Below are positions 34,301-43,229 of a stretch of 64,000 bases of DNA, one piece after another. A program made the position numbers and the translations under genes. Position 1 is the first letter of the stretch. Each line of letters begins with the position of its first letter. The stretch covers positions 70,019,558-70,083,557 of the forward strand of contig NW_026262668.1 of NCBI RefSeq assembly GCF_021869535.1. Reading direction: 5' to 3'. The DNA comes from Mytilus californianus. Its lineage: Eukaryota; Mollusca; Bivalvia; Mytilida; Mytilidae. The notes below the pieces were generated by a model, which saw only the letters and a program-made list of their open reading frames with translations, was not told where the DNA came from and did not search any database.

Positions 34301-36330
34301 CACATTTGTAATACAAAATACATAGAAACTCAAAATTGTTCTTCTTGAATAATGGAAATACCCCCTAAAATGAAAGTATGTTTTCATTTTTGTTGCTTGT
34401 TCTTCTTTTTAATTCTGATAAAAACAACAATTCAGAAAGATGATAATATATCAGAAAATGATAAAAATCGATAAATCGAAGACAGACGCCAAACAAATTG
34501 CCCTAACCCCCACCAAAAAAGAGAAGAACGGACATCAGAACATAAAACTCGGCAGAAAATTTAAAAAAAAAAATTGAATTTTGCATATGACTTTTTTAAA
34601 TGCTTAATTGTATGTTTTGTCAAATAATTACTATCTTACACATGTAAATAGAACCTAAACTGTTGACATTTCAATTGCCATAGGATGGAGAAAAGGGAAG
34701 ATAAATTCACGTTATATCTATCCAGTGTCAGAAAAACTTTGTTGCTGTTTACCGGCATTTTTTCTAAGATGTTTTAACTGCAACCAGCTATGGAAATATG
34801 TAAGTCATGCGATTATATCTCTCAGGTTTTTGATCATTTAATATGATTGGTCGAAATTAAATTTTCCAAGAATCTTACGCTATTTTCTTTATCATCATAT
34901 ACCTGAAAACTCTTAATTCTCTATCACCAACAAACAAAAACTGAACAGAAACAAAACATTAAGGACAAAAAAACATTATAGAAATCAAATACATAGAGAT
35001 TAACAGAAGAAAATGAACTTAGTGAGTATATTTACCTGATTTATCTTAAAAAAGAAGATGTGGTATGATTGCCAAGGAGACAACTCTCCACAAGAGACCA
35101 AAGGACACAGAAACTATAGGTCACCGTACGGCATTCAGCAATGAGCAAAGCCCATACCGCATAGTCAGCTATAAAAGGCCCCGAAATGACAAATGTAAAA
35201 CAATTCAAACGAGAAAACTAACGCCCTGATTTATGTACAAAATAATGAACGAAAAACAAATGTATATATATACATTATACGTCCACTGTTTTGTGGACGT
35301 TTTTTAATTAACAGTTGTTTAGTATGTTTATTTATTTAAAAAAAAAATGTCCTTGCATTTTTAAGTCAGTTGTGTTGTATGTCTGTGATGTATGTTTTGA
35401 CAATTTTGGCTGCTGGATCCCAATTATTGTCACGTTTACCAATAATGTCTGTTCGGGTTGCTCGACCTATTTTGTCAATATACCGGAACTATACACAACT
35501 GTTAATTTAGTAAATATTGTTGTATTTTTGTGTGGGTTTAAAGAATATGAATGTCGATAGCTTTGATGAGTTTTATTGGATCTGCAAGTTGTTTCTACTG
35601 GAAAATAACCATCAAAGTTAATTAGATGTATGGAATTTTGACATAAAACGTGTCATTTGAATTGTAAAACTTTTATGTTTGATAAAACAACTAAGGAGGA
35701 CTTAATAACTGCAAAAATATAATTAACTGTTACATGACAAACATTTAATTTAAAAAGTCGATCGTCGAACTCGCTAGTACGTAAAGGAAACAATGTGGCC
35801 ACAATAATGTGCAGAGTAGCAAAAGTTGACAACTTTGACTGGCATAGATTTAAAAAATACCATATTATTTTTTTCAGAATCAAGTCTGTAATATTTTACT
35901 TTTCAAAAAGACAATAAAAATCCAAATGAAAAACCATACACTGGATCAGTATTTTATAAATCCACGGAAACAAATAACGGGATATTGATAAAAATGTTTT
36001 TTTTTTATTTTGATTTCTTGATTATATGCCCCTTTTCTTAGCATGAATACTATGTAGTAAGGGAGTCTATTCTGAAGTCTGTTATCGACAGGATATGTTT
36101 ACAAATATATAAGTTTATATAAACCACTTATTCCTACAGCAGCTTCAATTTTCTTTGTACAGAATCAACAATCGGGAAGTGACTTACTTTCGGATGAAGA
36201 AGATGAAGATGATATTCCAATAACGATATATACTAAAACTAAAAGTAAGGAAAATGTTCATCTATTATCTAAAGCTTCTACTATTAATCACGAGGACTTC
36301 GAAGCAGATTTAAAGCATAGTGTGATATGA
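15971..36330 (+). CDS. Sodium-coupled monocarboxylate transporter, SLC5 family (SLC5A8/SLC5A12-like), complete gene of 15 coding exons
   Basis: The spliced frame is 1944 nt (647 aa): exons 15971-16315, 17074-17139, 19660-19711, 20299-20366, 20891-21045, 22038-22178, 24677-24806, 27952-28040, 28769-28893, 29726-29796, 30277-30363, 31568-31797, 33535-33635, 34684-34799 and 36163-36330. All junction phases agree. Family blocks seen: SAITVLGTPTEMYVFG (residues 65-80), YAPALALNQVTG (146-157), GGLRAVLWTD (178-187), IYGANQTMLQRYMS (254-267), GIPGLFVAC (334-342) and the serine-rich SSISSCLNA (349-357), which lies where SLC5 proteins bind the conserved sodium ion. The family moves lactate, pyruvate, nicotinate or short-chain fatty acids with sodium across the plasma membrane through a LeuT-type fold. 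Vertebrate members have about 610-620 residues, so this is near usual length. The C-terminus has an acidic stretch (602-609). The start ATG has G at -3 and +4. Orthology to SLC5A8 rather than SLC5A12 or SLC5A6-like is not settled. Confidence 0.93.
16720..16783 (+). repeat. 32-bp direct duplication in intron 1
   Basis: Two units, 16720-16751 and 16752-16783, share 'atcagcgacgtcacaatgt' and differ at a few bases. Each contains the CRE-like core GACGTCA. It sits next to the hairpin element at 16855 and is probably part of a repeat, not an enhancer. Confidence 0.8.
16855..17015 (+). mobile_element. 161-bp hairpin (MITE-like) element in intron 1
   Basis: The left arm starts agataatcgggttttct and the right arm ends agaaaacccgataatct. 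Internal blocks atatcgtaaaatatcagc and gctgatatttaacgatat are also inverted. The loop is GC-rich ('ctcgttcgctgcgctcactc'). A decayed half-copy lies at 816-890, which shows that the element is dispersed. Confidence 0.85.
17074..17139 (+). CDS. SLC5 exon 2 (residues 116-137)
   Basis: This 66-nt exon encodes YLELRFCRATRYLAGG and then IFALEM. It lies between AG at 17072-17073 and donor ATG|GTAAAT, phase 0 at both ends. It matches the family position between the 'TS(A/T)YEYLELRF' segment and the following helix. Confidence 0.9.
17573..17595 (+). repeat. (AT)n microsatellite
   Basis: A pure run of alternating A and T in intron 2. Confidence 0.95.
17690..18360 (+). repeat. Dispersed bivalve-type repeat (copy 2) in intron 2
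   Basis: It shares with 3095-3480 the ordered phrases around 'ggccacaatcactattaagg', 'acatggctaaaat' and 'aatagagaaaatctgac'. It has two related internal units ('gattattttgaaaactataa' occurs near 17702 and 18190). Confidence 0.6.
19310..19620 (+). repeat. Degenerate ~20-25-bp tandem repeat with mirrored second half (intron 2)
   Basis: From 19317 to about 19470 the phrase 'cttccaagttgacatttctc' recurs with variation about seven times. From about 19480 to 19610 the opposite strand version appears ('aacttggaagtaagaaatgt', 'gagaaatagcaatttggaaa'), so the block can fold back on itself. Confidence 0.75.
19660..19711 (+). CDS. SLC5 exon 3 (residues 138-154), followed by a GC donor
   Basis: This 52-nt exon encodes LLYMAVVLYAPALALNQ plus the first base of a Val codon. 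The acceptor is TTCTTCAG. The intron begins GCAAGT, not GT. The phase-1 join to exon 4 restores the family motif NQVTG, whereas the nearest GT (19716) would break the frame, so the GC donor is well supported. Confidence 0.92.
20299..20366 (+). CDS. SLC5 exon 4 (residues 155-177)
   Basis: It encodes the end of VTG and then LSLWGSILSVGIVVTFYTSM, a transmembrane segment. The acceptor is ATTGTAG, the donor ATG|GTACGT, and it ends in phase 0. Confidence 0.92.
20891..21045 (+). CDS. SLC5 exon 5 (residues 178-228)
   Basis: It starts GGLRAVLWTDTFQ, the strongly conserved SLC5 loop after the preceding helix, followed by a hydrophobic helix (FIVVGGLIGIISIG). The donor is AA|GTAAGC, phase 2. The open frame left of 20891 is intronic. 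Confidence 0.93.
22038..22178 (+). CDS. SLC5 exon 6 (residues 229-276)
   Basis: Acceptor TTTTCAG. It encodes FDPSPFVRCTFWGL and IYGANQTMLQRYMS, the latter matching the family motif with N and Q in the transport helix. Donor CT|GTAAGT, phase 2. Confidence 0.93.
22470..22895 (+). repeat. Plus-strand relative of the Penelope-like 3' tail, leading into the long inverted repeat
   Basis: 'ggcttacccttctggatcat' at 22454-22473 resembles the reverse complement of the 25265-25310 tail ('cttacccttccggagcacc'), followed by a similar T-rich tail with repeated 'tttgtctgtgttttctttg'-like phrases. It is diverged, so the relation is probable, not certain. Confidence 0.45.
22896..23629. repeat. Long inverted repeat in intron 6 (two ~320-330-bp arms, ~90-bp spacer)
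   Basis: The left arm, about 22896-23215, starts gtgattaagattataacaca. The right arm, about 23309-23629, ends tgtgttataatcttaatcac. Matching pairs run along the whole length, for example 'aaaaccaggtttaatc' with 'gaattaaacctggtttt' and 'gggactttccgttttgaatt' with 'aattctaaacggaaagtccc'. The transcript of this intron could form a long imperfect duplex. The arms are copies of a dispersed mussel repeat, also seen diverged at 9630-9815. Confidence 0.88.
24677..24806 (+). CDS. SLC5 exon 7 (residues 277-319)
   Basis: Acceptor TTCTTGCAG. It encodes a helix (ALFISLPATMLLITLVCLSG) followed by CDPLLDGKILARDQ, where family members have 'DCDPW....APDQL'. Donor CAG|GTAAGA, phase 0. Confidence 0.93.
25080..25370 (-). 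repeat. Penelope-like 3' tail, copy 1 (attached to the element)
   Basis: The core phrase on the + strand is 'tgctccacatgtggcaccc' with 'gtgctccggaagggtaagca' before it. The same core recurs at about 34060-34210, 37240-37345 and 38740-39060, always in this orientation. Confidence 0.75.
25538..26521 (-). pseudogene. Reverse transcriptase core of the Penelope-like element
   Basis: The 327-codon frame starts within LIPKLHKCPYKQR and has the reverse-transcriptase blocks in order: FDFSTLYTSIPH (motif A, catalytic Asp), QTVGIPMGTNCAPLLADLF (motif B) and FRYIDDVL (motif C, the YxDD active site, here YIDD). It ends early at 25538. The remaining C-terminal part is visible in other frames down to about 25380. 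The catalytic aspartates are intact even though the whole element is broken. Its upstream part is continued in another frame at 26865-26650. Confidence 0.8.
27952..28040 (+). CDS. SLC5 exon 8 (residues 320-349, last codon split)
   Basis: Acceptor TTTCAG. It encodes LLPYFVMETLGTINGIPGLF and VACIFSAAL. GIPGLFVAC matches the most conserved SLC5 helix. Donor AG|GTAATA, phase 2. Confidence 0.93.
28090..28440. repeat. Fragments of the mussel 'gacaactctcc' dispersed repeat in intron 8
   Basis: 'gaggtcaccgtattgccttc' and 'aaaacaattcatatgaggca' match phrases of the fuller copies at 33061 and 35050. Decayed and rearranged. Confidence 0.55.
28769..28893 (+). CDS. SLC5 exon 9 (residues 349-391, last codon split)
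   Basis: Acceptor ATTGCAG. It encodes the serine-rich SSISSCLNALSITVLEDL, where the family has the Na-site serines, then a loop ending RSEARLAKLLG. Donor G|GTAAGT at 28894, phase 1. The last 28 nt of the exon and the first 10 of the intron form the first unit of a five-copy tandem repeat. Confidence 0.93.
28866..29055 (+). repeat. Five tandem 38-bp copies of an exon end plus its 5' splice site
   Basis: Units start at 28866, 28904, 28942, 28980 and 29018. Each has 28 nt of coding sequence (starting tcagaggccagactggcaaa) and a GTAAGTTTAA donor. Donor sites are at 28894, 28932, 28970, 29008 and 29046. Splicing at any downstream donor reads through GGT AAG TTT AAT and meets TAG in the second unit, so only the first donor gives the family protein. 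Copies 4 and 5 have point differences, copies 1-3 are identical. Confidence 0.95.
29726..29796 (+). CDS. SLC5 exon 10 (residues 391-414)
   Basis: Acceptor ATTTCAG, phase 1. It encodes the helix VLGGLLVIGLAFLCYFLGTT ending VLQ. Donor CAG|GTACTT, phase 0. Confidence 0.92.
30277..30363 (+). CDS. SLC5 exon 11 (residues 415-443)
   Basis: Acceptor TTGTTAG. It encodes IMITVLGMAGGPLLALFIMG and MFMPCVNAV; the family has 'GxxGGPLLGLFxLGxxxPxxN' here. Donor GTG|GTGAGT, phase 0. Confidence 0.92.
31568..31797 (+). CDS. SLC5 exon 12 (residues 444-520, last codon split)
   Basis: Acceptor GCTTTCAG. It encodes a helix (GATVGTIIGSIVIFWIVAGA), the extracellular loop with YQAPLPELP and a Cys (family 'YPPxPxxxxPL....C'), and a loop variable in the family. 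Donor TG|GTAAAC, phase 2. Confidence 0.92.
33061..33330 (+). repeat. Dispersed mussel repeat ('gccaatgagacaactctcc'), intron 12
   Basis: It has the phrases 'tgccaatgagacaactctcc', 'caaaactcaaaccgtatagt', 'taaaacaattcaaacgagaa' and a tail like 'cctgacttgggacaggcac'. Other copies are at 35050, 36985 and 38295. Confidence 0.85.
33535..33635 (+). CDS. SLC5 exon 13 (residues 520-554, last codon split)
   Basis: Acceptor GACTAG. It encodes SGYKIIYQLSFLWYPTVAVC followed by ISIVFGILISWAT, the last transmembrane helix with its conserved 'YxLSYLYY'-like start. Donor G|GTTGGC, phase 1. Confidence 0.92.
34060..34210 (-). repeat. Penelope-like 3' tail, copy 2 (solo, intron 13)
   Basis: It shares 'gtgctccggaagggtgagca' and 'ccacatgtggcacc' with the tail at 25265-25330, in the same orientation. 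No reverse-transcriptase sequence is attached. Confidence 0.65.
34684..34799 (+). CDS. SLC5 exon 14 (residues 554-592)
   Basis: Acceptor GCCATAG. It encodes the start of the cytoplasmic tail, GWRKGKINSRYIYPVSEKLC, with a cysteine cluster (CCC at about 573-575) of the type seen after the final helix of vertebrate SMCTs. Donor TAT|GTAAGT, phase 0. Confidence 0.9.
35050..35245 (+). repeat. Dispersed mussel repeat, intron 14
   Basis: It includes 'tgccaaggagacaactctcc', 'gaaactataggtcaccgtac' and 'aaaacaattcaaacgagaaa', and is close to the copy at 33061. Confidence 0.85.
36163..36330 (+). CDS. SLC5 exon 15 (residues 593-647, stop TGA)
   Basis: Acceptor TTTGTACAG. It encodes a polar tail with an acidic patch, SDEEDEDD (602-609), ending HEDFEADLKHSVI. 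The family tail is poorly conserved, so this exon rests on the acceptor, the phase and the stop more than on similarity. Confidence 0.82.
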   Translation, partial: NQQSGSDLLSDEEDEDDIPITIYTKTKSKENVHLLSKASTINHEDFEADLKHSVI

Positions 36331-36432
36331 GACTTAAATGTGTTTACTCTTAAAAGCAAACAAAAGATCGACTATATATAAAGAACTGATTCAAAATCAT
36401 AGAAACAGTGGTATTGTATCCTCTATTTTACG

Positions 36433-36651
36433 AATAAAACATACTATTAATGTCAGAATTCAGCATATACATGTATATATGATAATACTACAGATGATAT
36501 ATTTAATTATTTTTTCTTTAAAACCACCGAGTAGTTACTGTGTATGTTCATCCATTTCATTCCTCAACAGTTGTATTTGCTTATATATTTTTTTTGAATT
36601 ATCGGTATTCGGGTACAGATATGGAAGGTAAAAAAATTTAATGTCAATAAA
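36433..36651 (+). promoter_or_regulatory. Candidate polyadenylation signals of the SLC5 gene
   Basis: AATAAA occurs at 36433-36438 and at 36646-36651, 103 and 316 nt after the stop. Either could serve. No choice can be made from sequence alone. Confidence 0.5.
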
Positions 36652-36984
36652 TGAAAATAATAAGTTAACTTTTATTATTTTAGTCTAGACATCCATACAT
36701 CACTAATCTCATCGCCTAATAGAAGTTTATTCTACCAATAAAATAGACTTAATCGTCTGAATAACCTAACATTATCACTTTAAGTTGTTTTGTTCAAGTT
36801 TCAGTTGTGTGTCATGGTGTGTGTTGATTTATTCTATATATTACAGCCTTTTATTTATATAATTGTACATTATGTATCTATCTTCTTATGTTATATCATG
36901 TCAGTAAAATACATATATTTATCATTCAATCATTTTTTTTCATTTCAAAGTCTTGATACAAGTAATCTGTTTTATGTTAATTTT

Positions 36985-37345
36985 GATGATTGCCAATGAG
37001 ACAACTATCCACCAAAGTTCAAATAAAGTGGATGTAAGCCATTATAGGCAACCGTACGGCCTTCACCAATGAGAAAAACCCATACCGTTTAGTCTGCTTT
37101 AAGAAATAATGAATAAAAAAAAACGGAAGATACCAAGGGGATATTCAAAACTAATAATGTCGAAGAAAAAACTAACTAAGCCATGGCAAAATAAGGAAAC
37201 GCGAAGAAAAGATGATCAAGTCCACAAAACAGTACATAGAAAATAAACTAAAGATTGAGCAACTCGATCCCCTCCAAAAACCGGGGTGAACTCAGGTCCT
37301 CTGAAAGGGTAAGAATTTCCCGCTCCACATGTGGTACCCGTGTTA
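36985..37345 (+). repeat. Dispersed mussel repeat followed by Penelope-like 3' tail copy 3
   Basis: 36985-37120 has 'tgccaatgagacaactatcc' and 'caaccgtacggccttcacca'. 37240-37345 has 'ctgaaagggtaagaatttcc' and 'gctccacatgtggtacccg' in the same orientation as the tails at 25.3 and 34.1 kb. Confidence 0.7.
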
Positions 37346-37749
37346 ATGAAATAAAACAAATATAAACGAAAACAACAGAATCGGATTTTCCAACGGACAT
37401 ATTTGAAGAAAAATACGCATTCAAATCACATTTATTGCACAATTCAGTCTTTGATGAGTCAATTGAAGTTCGTTTTATGGATGTTTTCTCCTAAATGCAT
37501 TAAAAAAACAAATTCCAATGACATGCAATTAAACCAGATAATGAATATAAAAATACAACACTTAAAACAATGCATTCAATAAGAATTGCCGACTCTTATA
37601 GACTACCTTGCTATTTTATGTAAATAATTACAATTTTTTCCGAAATTATAAATTATTCTTATCTGAATATTGGTATGTAACCTTGCATGTCGTATGATTT
37701 TCTAACATATACGTTTGGTGTAATATGCTTGAAATTCAGACCGTGTGTC

Positions 37750-37975
37750 CGGGCTTTATTTACAAGGATCTGAAAACCATCCGTTCTACTATCTGTTCAA
37801 AAGACCTTTGAGATCCTCTGGTTTTGTTTTTAAATGATACAAACCTTCAAAATTGTAAATGCAGTTTCATTGGCTGATTTAATAATTACCAGAACAGAAA
37901 GTAGAACGGAGTGTTGTCAGAATATTGTCAGCAATATGTGGACATCGGATCTGTATTTTAACCAGATTGCGTTTG
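37750..37975 (+). repeat. Dispersed repeat family R3, copy 1
   Basis: It contains 'attggctgatttaataatta', then 'ccagaacagaaagtagaacg'. The same order is seen at 47560-47745 (direct) and 63270-63485 (inverted). Confidence 0.7.
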
Positions 37976-38294
37976 TTGCATTTTCCTGGTTTATTTAATT
38001 GTTTCTGTGAAGACCTTCACTAGAAGTGATTCGAACAACATAAGAGGCCAAATACATAAAACGTTTTGTAAAATCCAAACAAAAAGATCTTAACTATGAA
38101 AGAGGCGTATGATCCCGATTTCCATGCACATTACACATGTTAATGGAAGTAACCTTCATCAGGTATACTCGAGATCCAAAGTTTGAAACACAAGCGCTTG
38201 GGTACATGATTTGGATATATTTTTCCTTGTTTGCACTGAATATTCTATTTTTATACCACATTCTTAACACTACTAAGCTTGTCTCATGAAAATA

Positions 38295-38470
38295 AGAAGA
38301 TGCGGTATGTTTGCCAATAAGAAAACTCTCCACCAGAGACCAAATGACGTAGAAGTAAACAATTATAAGTCAATGTACGGTCTTCAACAAAACCCACACC
38401 ACATAGTAAGCTATAAAAAGGCCCCAAAATGACTAATGTAAAACAATATTCAAACGAGAAAACTATAACA
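38295..38470 (+). repeat. Dispersed mussel repeat
   Basis: It has 'aagatgcggtatgtttgcca', 'gaaaactctccaccagagac' and 'taaaacaatattcaaacgag', a diverged copy of the 33061 family. Confidence 0.8.
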
Positions 38471-38739
38471 ACAAAACAAATTCAATTCATGTACACAAGC
38501 ACCTTTGGTTTGGAAAGCTAGAATAAAAAACGGTATGGAAGCATACATTTTAATTAAGGCTTAAATGTTTTATAGAAGAGCCAAAACTATAAAAAGGTTA
38601 ACTTGGTCTGAGGAAGTTGCAAGTAAATAATATAAACGGGAAATTAACAAACAAAAGGTATCTTTTAAATCATGCTAGATCCGAAGCACTTGTGCGATGT
38701 TGGTGAGTTAAGAAATTGATAGTTAAAACGCTTGGGTAC

Positions 38740-39060
38740 TGGCTCAGTATGAATAAAAGAGAGGCGAAAAATACCAAAGGGCATTCAAACTCATCAACGA
38801 AAAATAGACTGACAAAGCCATGGCAAAAAAAGAAAAAGACCAAAAGACAAACAACAGTAAACAAAACACAACATAGAAAACTAAAGACTAGGCAACACGA
38901 ACACTACCAAAAACCGCGAATGATCTCGTGTGATCTGGAAGGGTTAGCAGACCCTGCTCCAAATGTGGCACCCATCGTGTTGCCCATGTAAGTACACACC
39001 CGCTGATAAGTCTAATTTCGGTAGGTCACAATCGGGGAAAAGGTTGGCGAACAAAAAAGA
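38740..39060 (-). repeat. Penelope-like 3' tail, copy 4
   Basis: 'ctgctccaaatgtggcaccc' and 'cgtgttgcccatgtaagtac', then 'taggtcacaatcggggaaaa', parallel the tail at 25.1-25.4 kb over about 300 bp, in the same orientation. Confidence 0.7.
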
Positions 39061-39690
39061 TATGAAACGGATTACCGTACGCATATATAGTGTTACAAAT
39101 ATACAGTTACACGCACAACACGTGCGTCTGGGGGGACTACGCGTACGATTATACCTGATGGACAGTTTTGAAAGCCTGAATCTTATACGTTTGAGATCAT
39201 AAAAATTGAAACTTGCATATTTGTCGACATATAATTTTTTTAAATCGTTCTAGTTGTTTACTGTTTTAATAACTTTACGATTCCGTATGATGATTATTTG
39301 AAACACAAAATGATTTTACTTATATTTTCATTTGGTCATTTTTGTTACATTTCCACCAGAGTATGGGTCCAAAAGAAAACATTATTCGCTGTTTATGTTT
39401 AACAATTGTCTGTATGTGTATAACAGCTTGTTTGTTTTGATACATTACAATAGATTCTACTTGGTTGACTTTTTTTAAGAAACTGTTTTTTGAATGTTTG
39501 TTTGATTGGTTTTCAACAGAAACAGTTTTTTGCTTTTTTTCTGTTTGTCAAGGGAACATAATTATATTTGCTCTTTTTTATTTTTCAAAGAAACTGTCCT
39601 TCCTTTTTCTGTTTATCAGAATAAATTGTCTTTGCTTTATTGTTTTTTTTTTTTCTCATATTATTATTACTGTATCTTTTCTTGTGAAAT

Positions 39691-39922
39691 GACTGTAGAA
39701 ACCGGTCAGTTTGATTATGTTCTGCATTCTTATTTATATGTAACAGTTGATGGCAGAAATTCACAAGAAGCTGAATTAACACAACCTGACATTGCAATAC
39801 CAAAGATCAGCCAGGCAGAAATAGACAATAATTGCAGTAGACTCGTTGCAGAGCATGAACAATCATCAGAAAGGAGTGCGTCTCCAATTCATTACTATAA
39901 AATTTTCTGGAATGATAGTTAA
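39691..39922 (+). CDS. Possible terminal exon of an unknown gene
   Basis: A frame ending at 39922 encodes a polar, non-repetitive stretch (for example VDGRNSQEAELTQPDIAIP) that looks more protein-like than its surroundings. It follows a long pyrimidine-rich tract with possible acceptors at CTGTAG (about 39698) or TAACAG (about 39747), and an AATAAA lies at about 39966. It does not join in frame to SLC5 exon 14 at either acceptor. No family was recognised. Low confidence. Confidence 0.25.
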
Positions 39923-39929
39923 ATATGTA

Positions 39930-42080
39930 GATTTTACTGTAACAAAAGGCCTAAACGATAGTTGCAATAAATAAGGTGGACTTGATGAATTACCTATGTA
40001 CAGAAGATAAAATACCAGCAATGTTAAAAATATTCAGTTTCAATCTGTTACATGTATCTCATCGATTGTGTCTTATTACCGATTGTTACATTTTGACTGA
40101 GTGTGTATTCGCAGGACGGGTTATGCATTATGCACAGAGGGAACGCTTGCCCTGCGACACAACCGGAATTGTTCCTTTTGAAGTTCGTGCGATTCCTTTA
40201 GATTTTGCTTGTTACCTTAATTGGTGTCTTGATTGATTTATGAGATCAAAACATCAGTAAGATACTAATTTTATCAAAAAAAAAAAAAAAACGTTAATTT
40301 GCTTGGATGGTTGTTTTAAAGTTCAGTACTGTATAACTAGTCATAAGTTAAGTAAAGGACTAGACAGATACAAACACTCAAATATTTGTATTTGTAAGCT
40401 ATCTAGAGAGAGAAAAGATTAAGTTCAACTTTAAAATATATCCAAAAGTAATAATTAAAGATGTCTGCTCCCTTCGTCACTTCTAAAAGATATTTTATAA
40501 AAGCAAATACAACTGGAGTACCGATGCGACTATGTTGTCTCGATAATTGACAGGACATAGAAACTTAAAAAAAACTTCTTAAGAAAAACATAAAAGTTTA
40601 CCCCTAAAAAACAACTATTATCAAAACTGCGCGTCATATTAGGTTCTTAACAAATGTGGCAATATTGCACACAATGTAAGGCCTATCCTGGTTCCCAGGA
40701 CTACGTTCCATGTATTAGCTGATAGTCATACACTGTCACTGTTATATTTGTATATGTGTAACATACGGACTATTGCGATCAGGAACCAGTCTACGTAAGG
40801 CTTAGTTGACAAATCTGTTTTTTCGTTACACTTAGTTATATGCCGATGTCATTGTAGGAACGACAAATCTCTTGTTACTTAGCTAATAAAGTATGACGTA
40901 TTAATAGTTCGCTAAAAATCATGTGAGAGTGTGAATTTTGTGATACATTTTTTTTTGCCTTTGAATATATCAATTCAACAGAGCCAACTCGCATAGATAT
41001 TTGGGAGAAATCTAGTTATAAATGATCGAGCCCCTAAATAAAACTTATATGATACCATTCGACAGAAATTTTTCTCCCCGGCACGATATGGTAATATTTT
41101 GAATCCGTCCTTTAAAAATACATAAATACTCAAGAGACTGACCATATTATACCGTCATTTTTATCCGAACAATTATTACGGGACTGATTGGACTTTGACC
41201 ATTTTGTTGGAGTATTGTGACAACACTTTGTGAACGTAACTCCTCTCAAACCATTCGACATGAAGCTCTCGTCCATTTATACTATAATAACGTGTTGTTT
41301 TCATTTTTTACAGCACAGGGTAGATACCTCTGTTGGTGGACTATCAGTCACCGAGGGTATCATCAGCTCAGTAGTAAGTACTTCGGTACTGACATGATTT
41401 ATAACAAACCTTTCTAAAATTGTCCGTGTATAAATTTTGAAATTATAAAGAAACTAAGGTTTCAACTCCCTCAGGCAAAGTTGACCTTAGATGAATTTGG
41501 CTATTTTTTTATGTATTTTTTGGTCAAATAGATTTTCAACTGTTTCGGTTCTTATTCATCCTCGGCTTTCAAATATTCGGCTTTGAGTGTTCCTGATGAA
41601 GGTGCATCCAGAAAAGCGCTTCGGACGCATGAAATTAATAACGTGTTGTTTTCATTTTTTACAAAACATTAAGATATATATATTATTTGAAAGACAGGGT
41701 TACCTTTAGGTTACCTTTAGGTAACGATTAAGTTTCTTAAACTGAAGTTATGGAACAGGCAAATTGTTAGAGCATAGATTTCATTCATAGAAAACACTTG
41801 AATTTTTCATTTTATACTGCTAAAATTCCTGATTATTTAAACAAAATCACCAATTTATCCATATGCAGACAATACTCTTCTTTCAAATAATTTTGCTGGA
41901 ACTTAAAGCATATAATCCACTGTTTTCTAAAGTATTCTACAAATTTCGATCGTACGATGTATATATTCCATTTGTCGACTTAGTTTAAACATATTTTATT
42001 TGTTTAACTATGCAAAAGGGATGAGACACAAGTTAATCAAACTTATAAAGTCTTCCTTCTCCCATGAACAATTTATAACA
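39930..42080. other. Intergenic stretch with dispersed-repeat fragments
   Basis: 41220-41640 carries a repeat with 'acgtaactcctctcaaacca' (also the head phrase of the 168-bp unit), 'aaagttgaccttagatgaat' and 'cgcttcggacgcatgaaat'. 40670-40810 contains a weak inverted pair ('taaggcctatcctggttcc' and 'ggaaccagtctacgtaaggc'). No gene was recognised. Confidence 0.5.
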
Positions 42081-42099
42081 ACAGAATATTTACAAAGCA

Positions 42100-42690
42100 T
42101 GCATGCAAACAATACAATACATTATATATATTGGATATTAAAAAAAAATGATGTGTGATGATGTGAATAGTTGGACACAATATGCATATGTATGCACTTT
42201 ATTGTGCTATATTATACACTTAGAAACCTCTTTGACTCTTTAATAAATTCATATACATTCTTTCAAATTCTTTTATTTTCATCATTAGTTAAACAAAAAT
42301 TACCGGAGGTGAAGATGTTCAAATTTAGTTCTCTGGTAACCAGTTCAGATTATTAGATAGTTTGATTTTTATATTAGCATAATTGGGACATACAAAGAAG
42401 AAGTGATATGAATCTTCACGCTTAGCACCACAGCGACAAGACGGATCTGAAATGATATTGACTCTGTTAAGATCATAAATTAAAAAAAGAAGCTGAGCAT
42501 CTATGTTGAGTAAAAATGATGTTGAGTTTACAATTTCCAAATTCGTAATGTTTAGGTACTTGGGCTTTTGAATTCAGTTTAATATTTTTTATTTCGGTTT
42601 TAAATTTGCCTTAAGAGTCAATGTTGCGTGTACACACATTAGGTTTACTCCACAGTCGTATCGTTGAAGGTATAAAAGATTTGTGGGTCA
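42100..42690 (-). mobile_element. Truncated non-LTR retrotransposon (LINE) 3' end
   Basis: On the minus strand the frame 42540-42325 contains DPSCRCGAKREDSYHFFFVC followed by PNYANIK, the zinc-binding C-x-C...H...C segment at the C-terminus of many LINE reverse transcriptases. Upstream, in other frames, FIPSTIRLW-like and 'KAQVPKHYEFGN' sequence is visible to about 42690. Only the C-terminal part remains and frameshifts separate the pieces. Confidence 0.75.
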
Positions 42691-43229
42691 ATGAAAGTTT
42701 ACAAAAAGGGTATAGTATATCATTCCCATTACGTAAGGGGTAAACAGCTGTTCTTTGGATTGTTGGTGGAATTAAATTTCAAAGATAGGCTGGTGCATTA
42801 TTATGTTGAATACTATAAAATAATTGTAACTTCCTCCTTTCTTTTCGTGCAGCTAGAGTTTACCAACCAATCTCATCATAAATAATTCTACTACTAGTAA
42901 CTTGTCGACTTAAAACGTTTCACGTTTAAATATCGAAATTTTTAAATTTATCAAACAAGACTATAAAATATCTCACTATTGGGTTAGTGCTACCCCAGGA
43001 GACTCGCACATTGACATAGACCTTATGAGAGTAATACAACATTAAATACCACTGATGCACTGCATTTGCATTTCGTCAAATCATTTTTCGTCAGTTTTAT
43101 GGAACAAGAGGCTCATAAGAGCCTGATATCGCTCACCTGTAATTTCAGTTTCAGGCATTTGACTTATTTGTAGATCTCACTTTGCTGAACAATTTTGTCA
43201 TTTACACTTTCTCTCTTTCTATAATAATA

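Noticed and set aside
39506-39690. Hydrophobic N-terminal part of the 138-codon frame ending at 39922
   Set aside because: It is the translation of a T-rich tract and is more likely the pyrimidine tract before an acceptor.
36330-39922. Alternative last exon of the SLC5 gene at 39.7 kb
   Set aside because: Joining exon 14 in phase 0 to either candidate acceptor gives an early stop, so the segment cannot simply replace exon 15.
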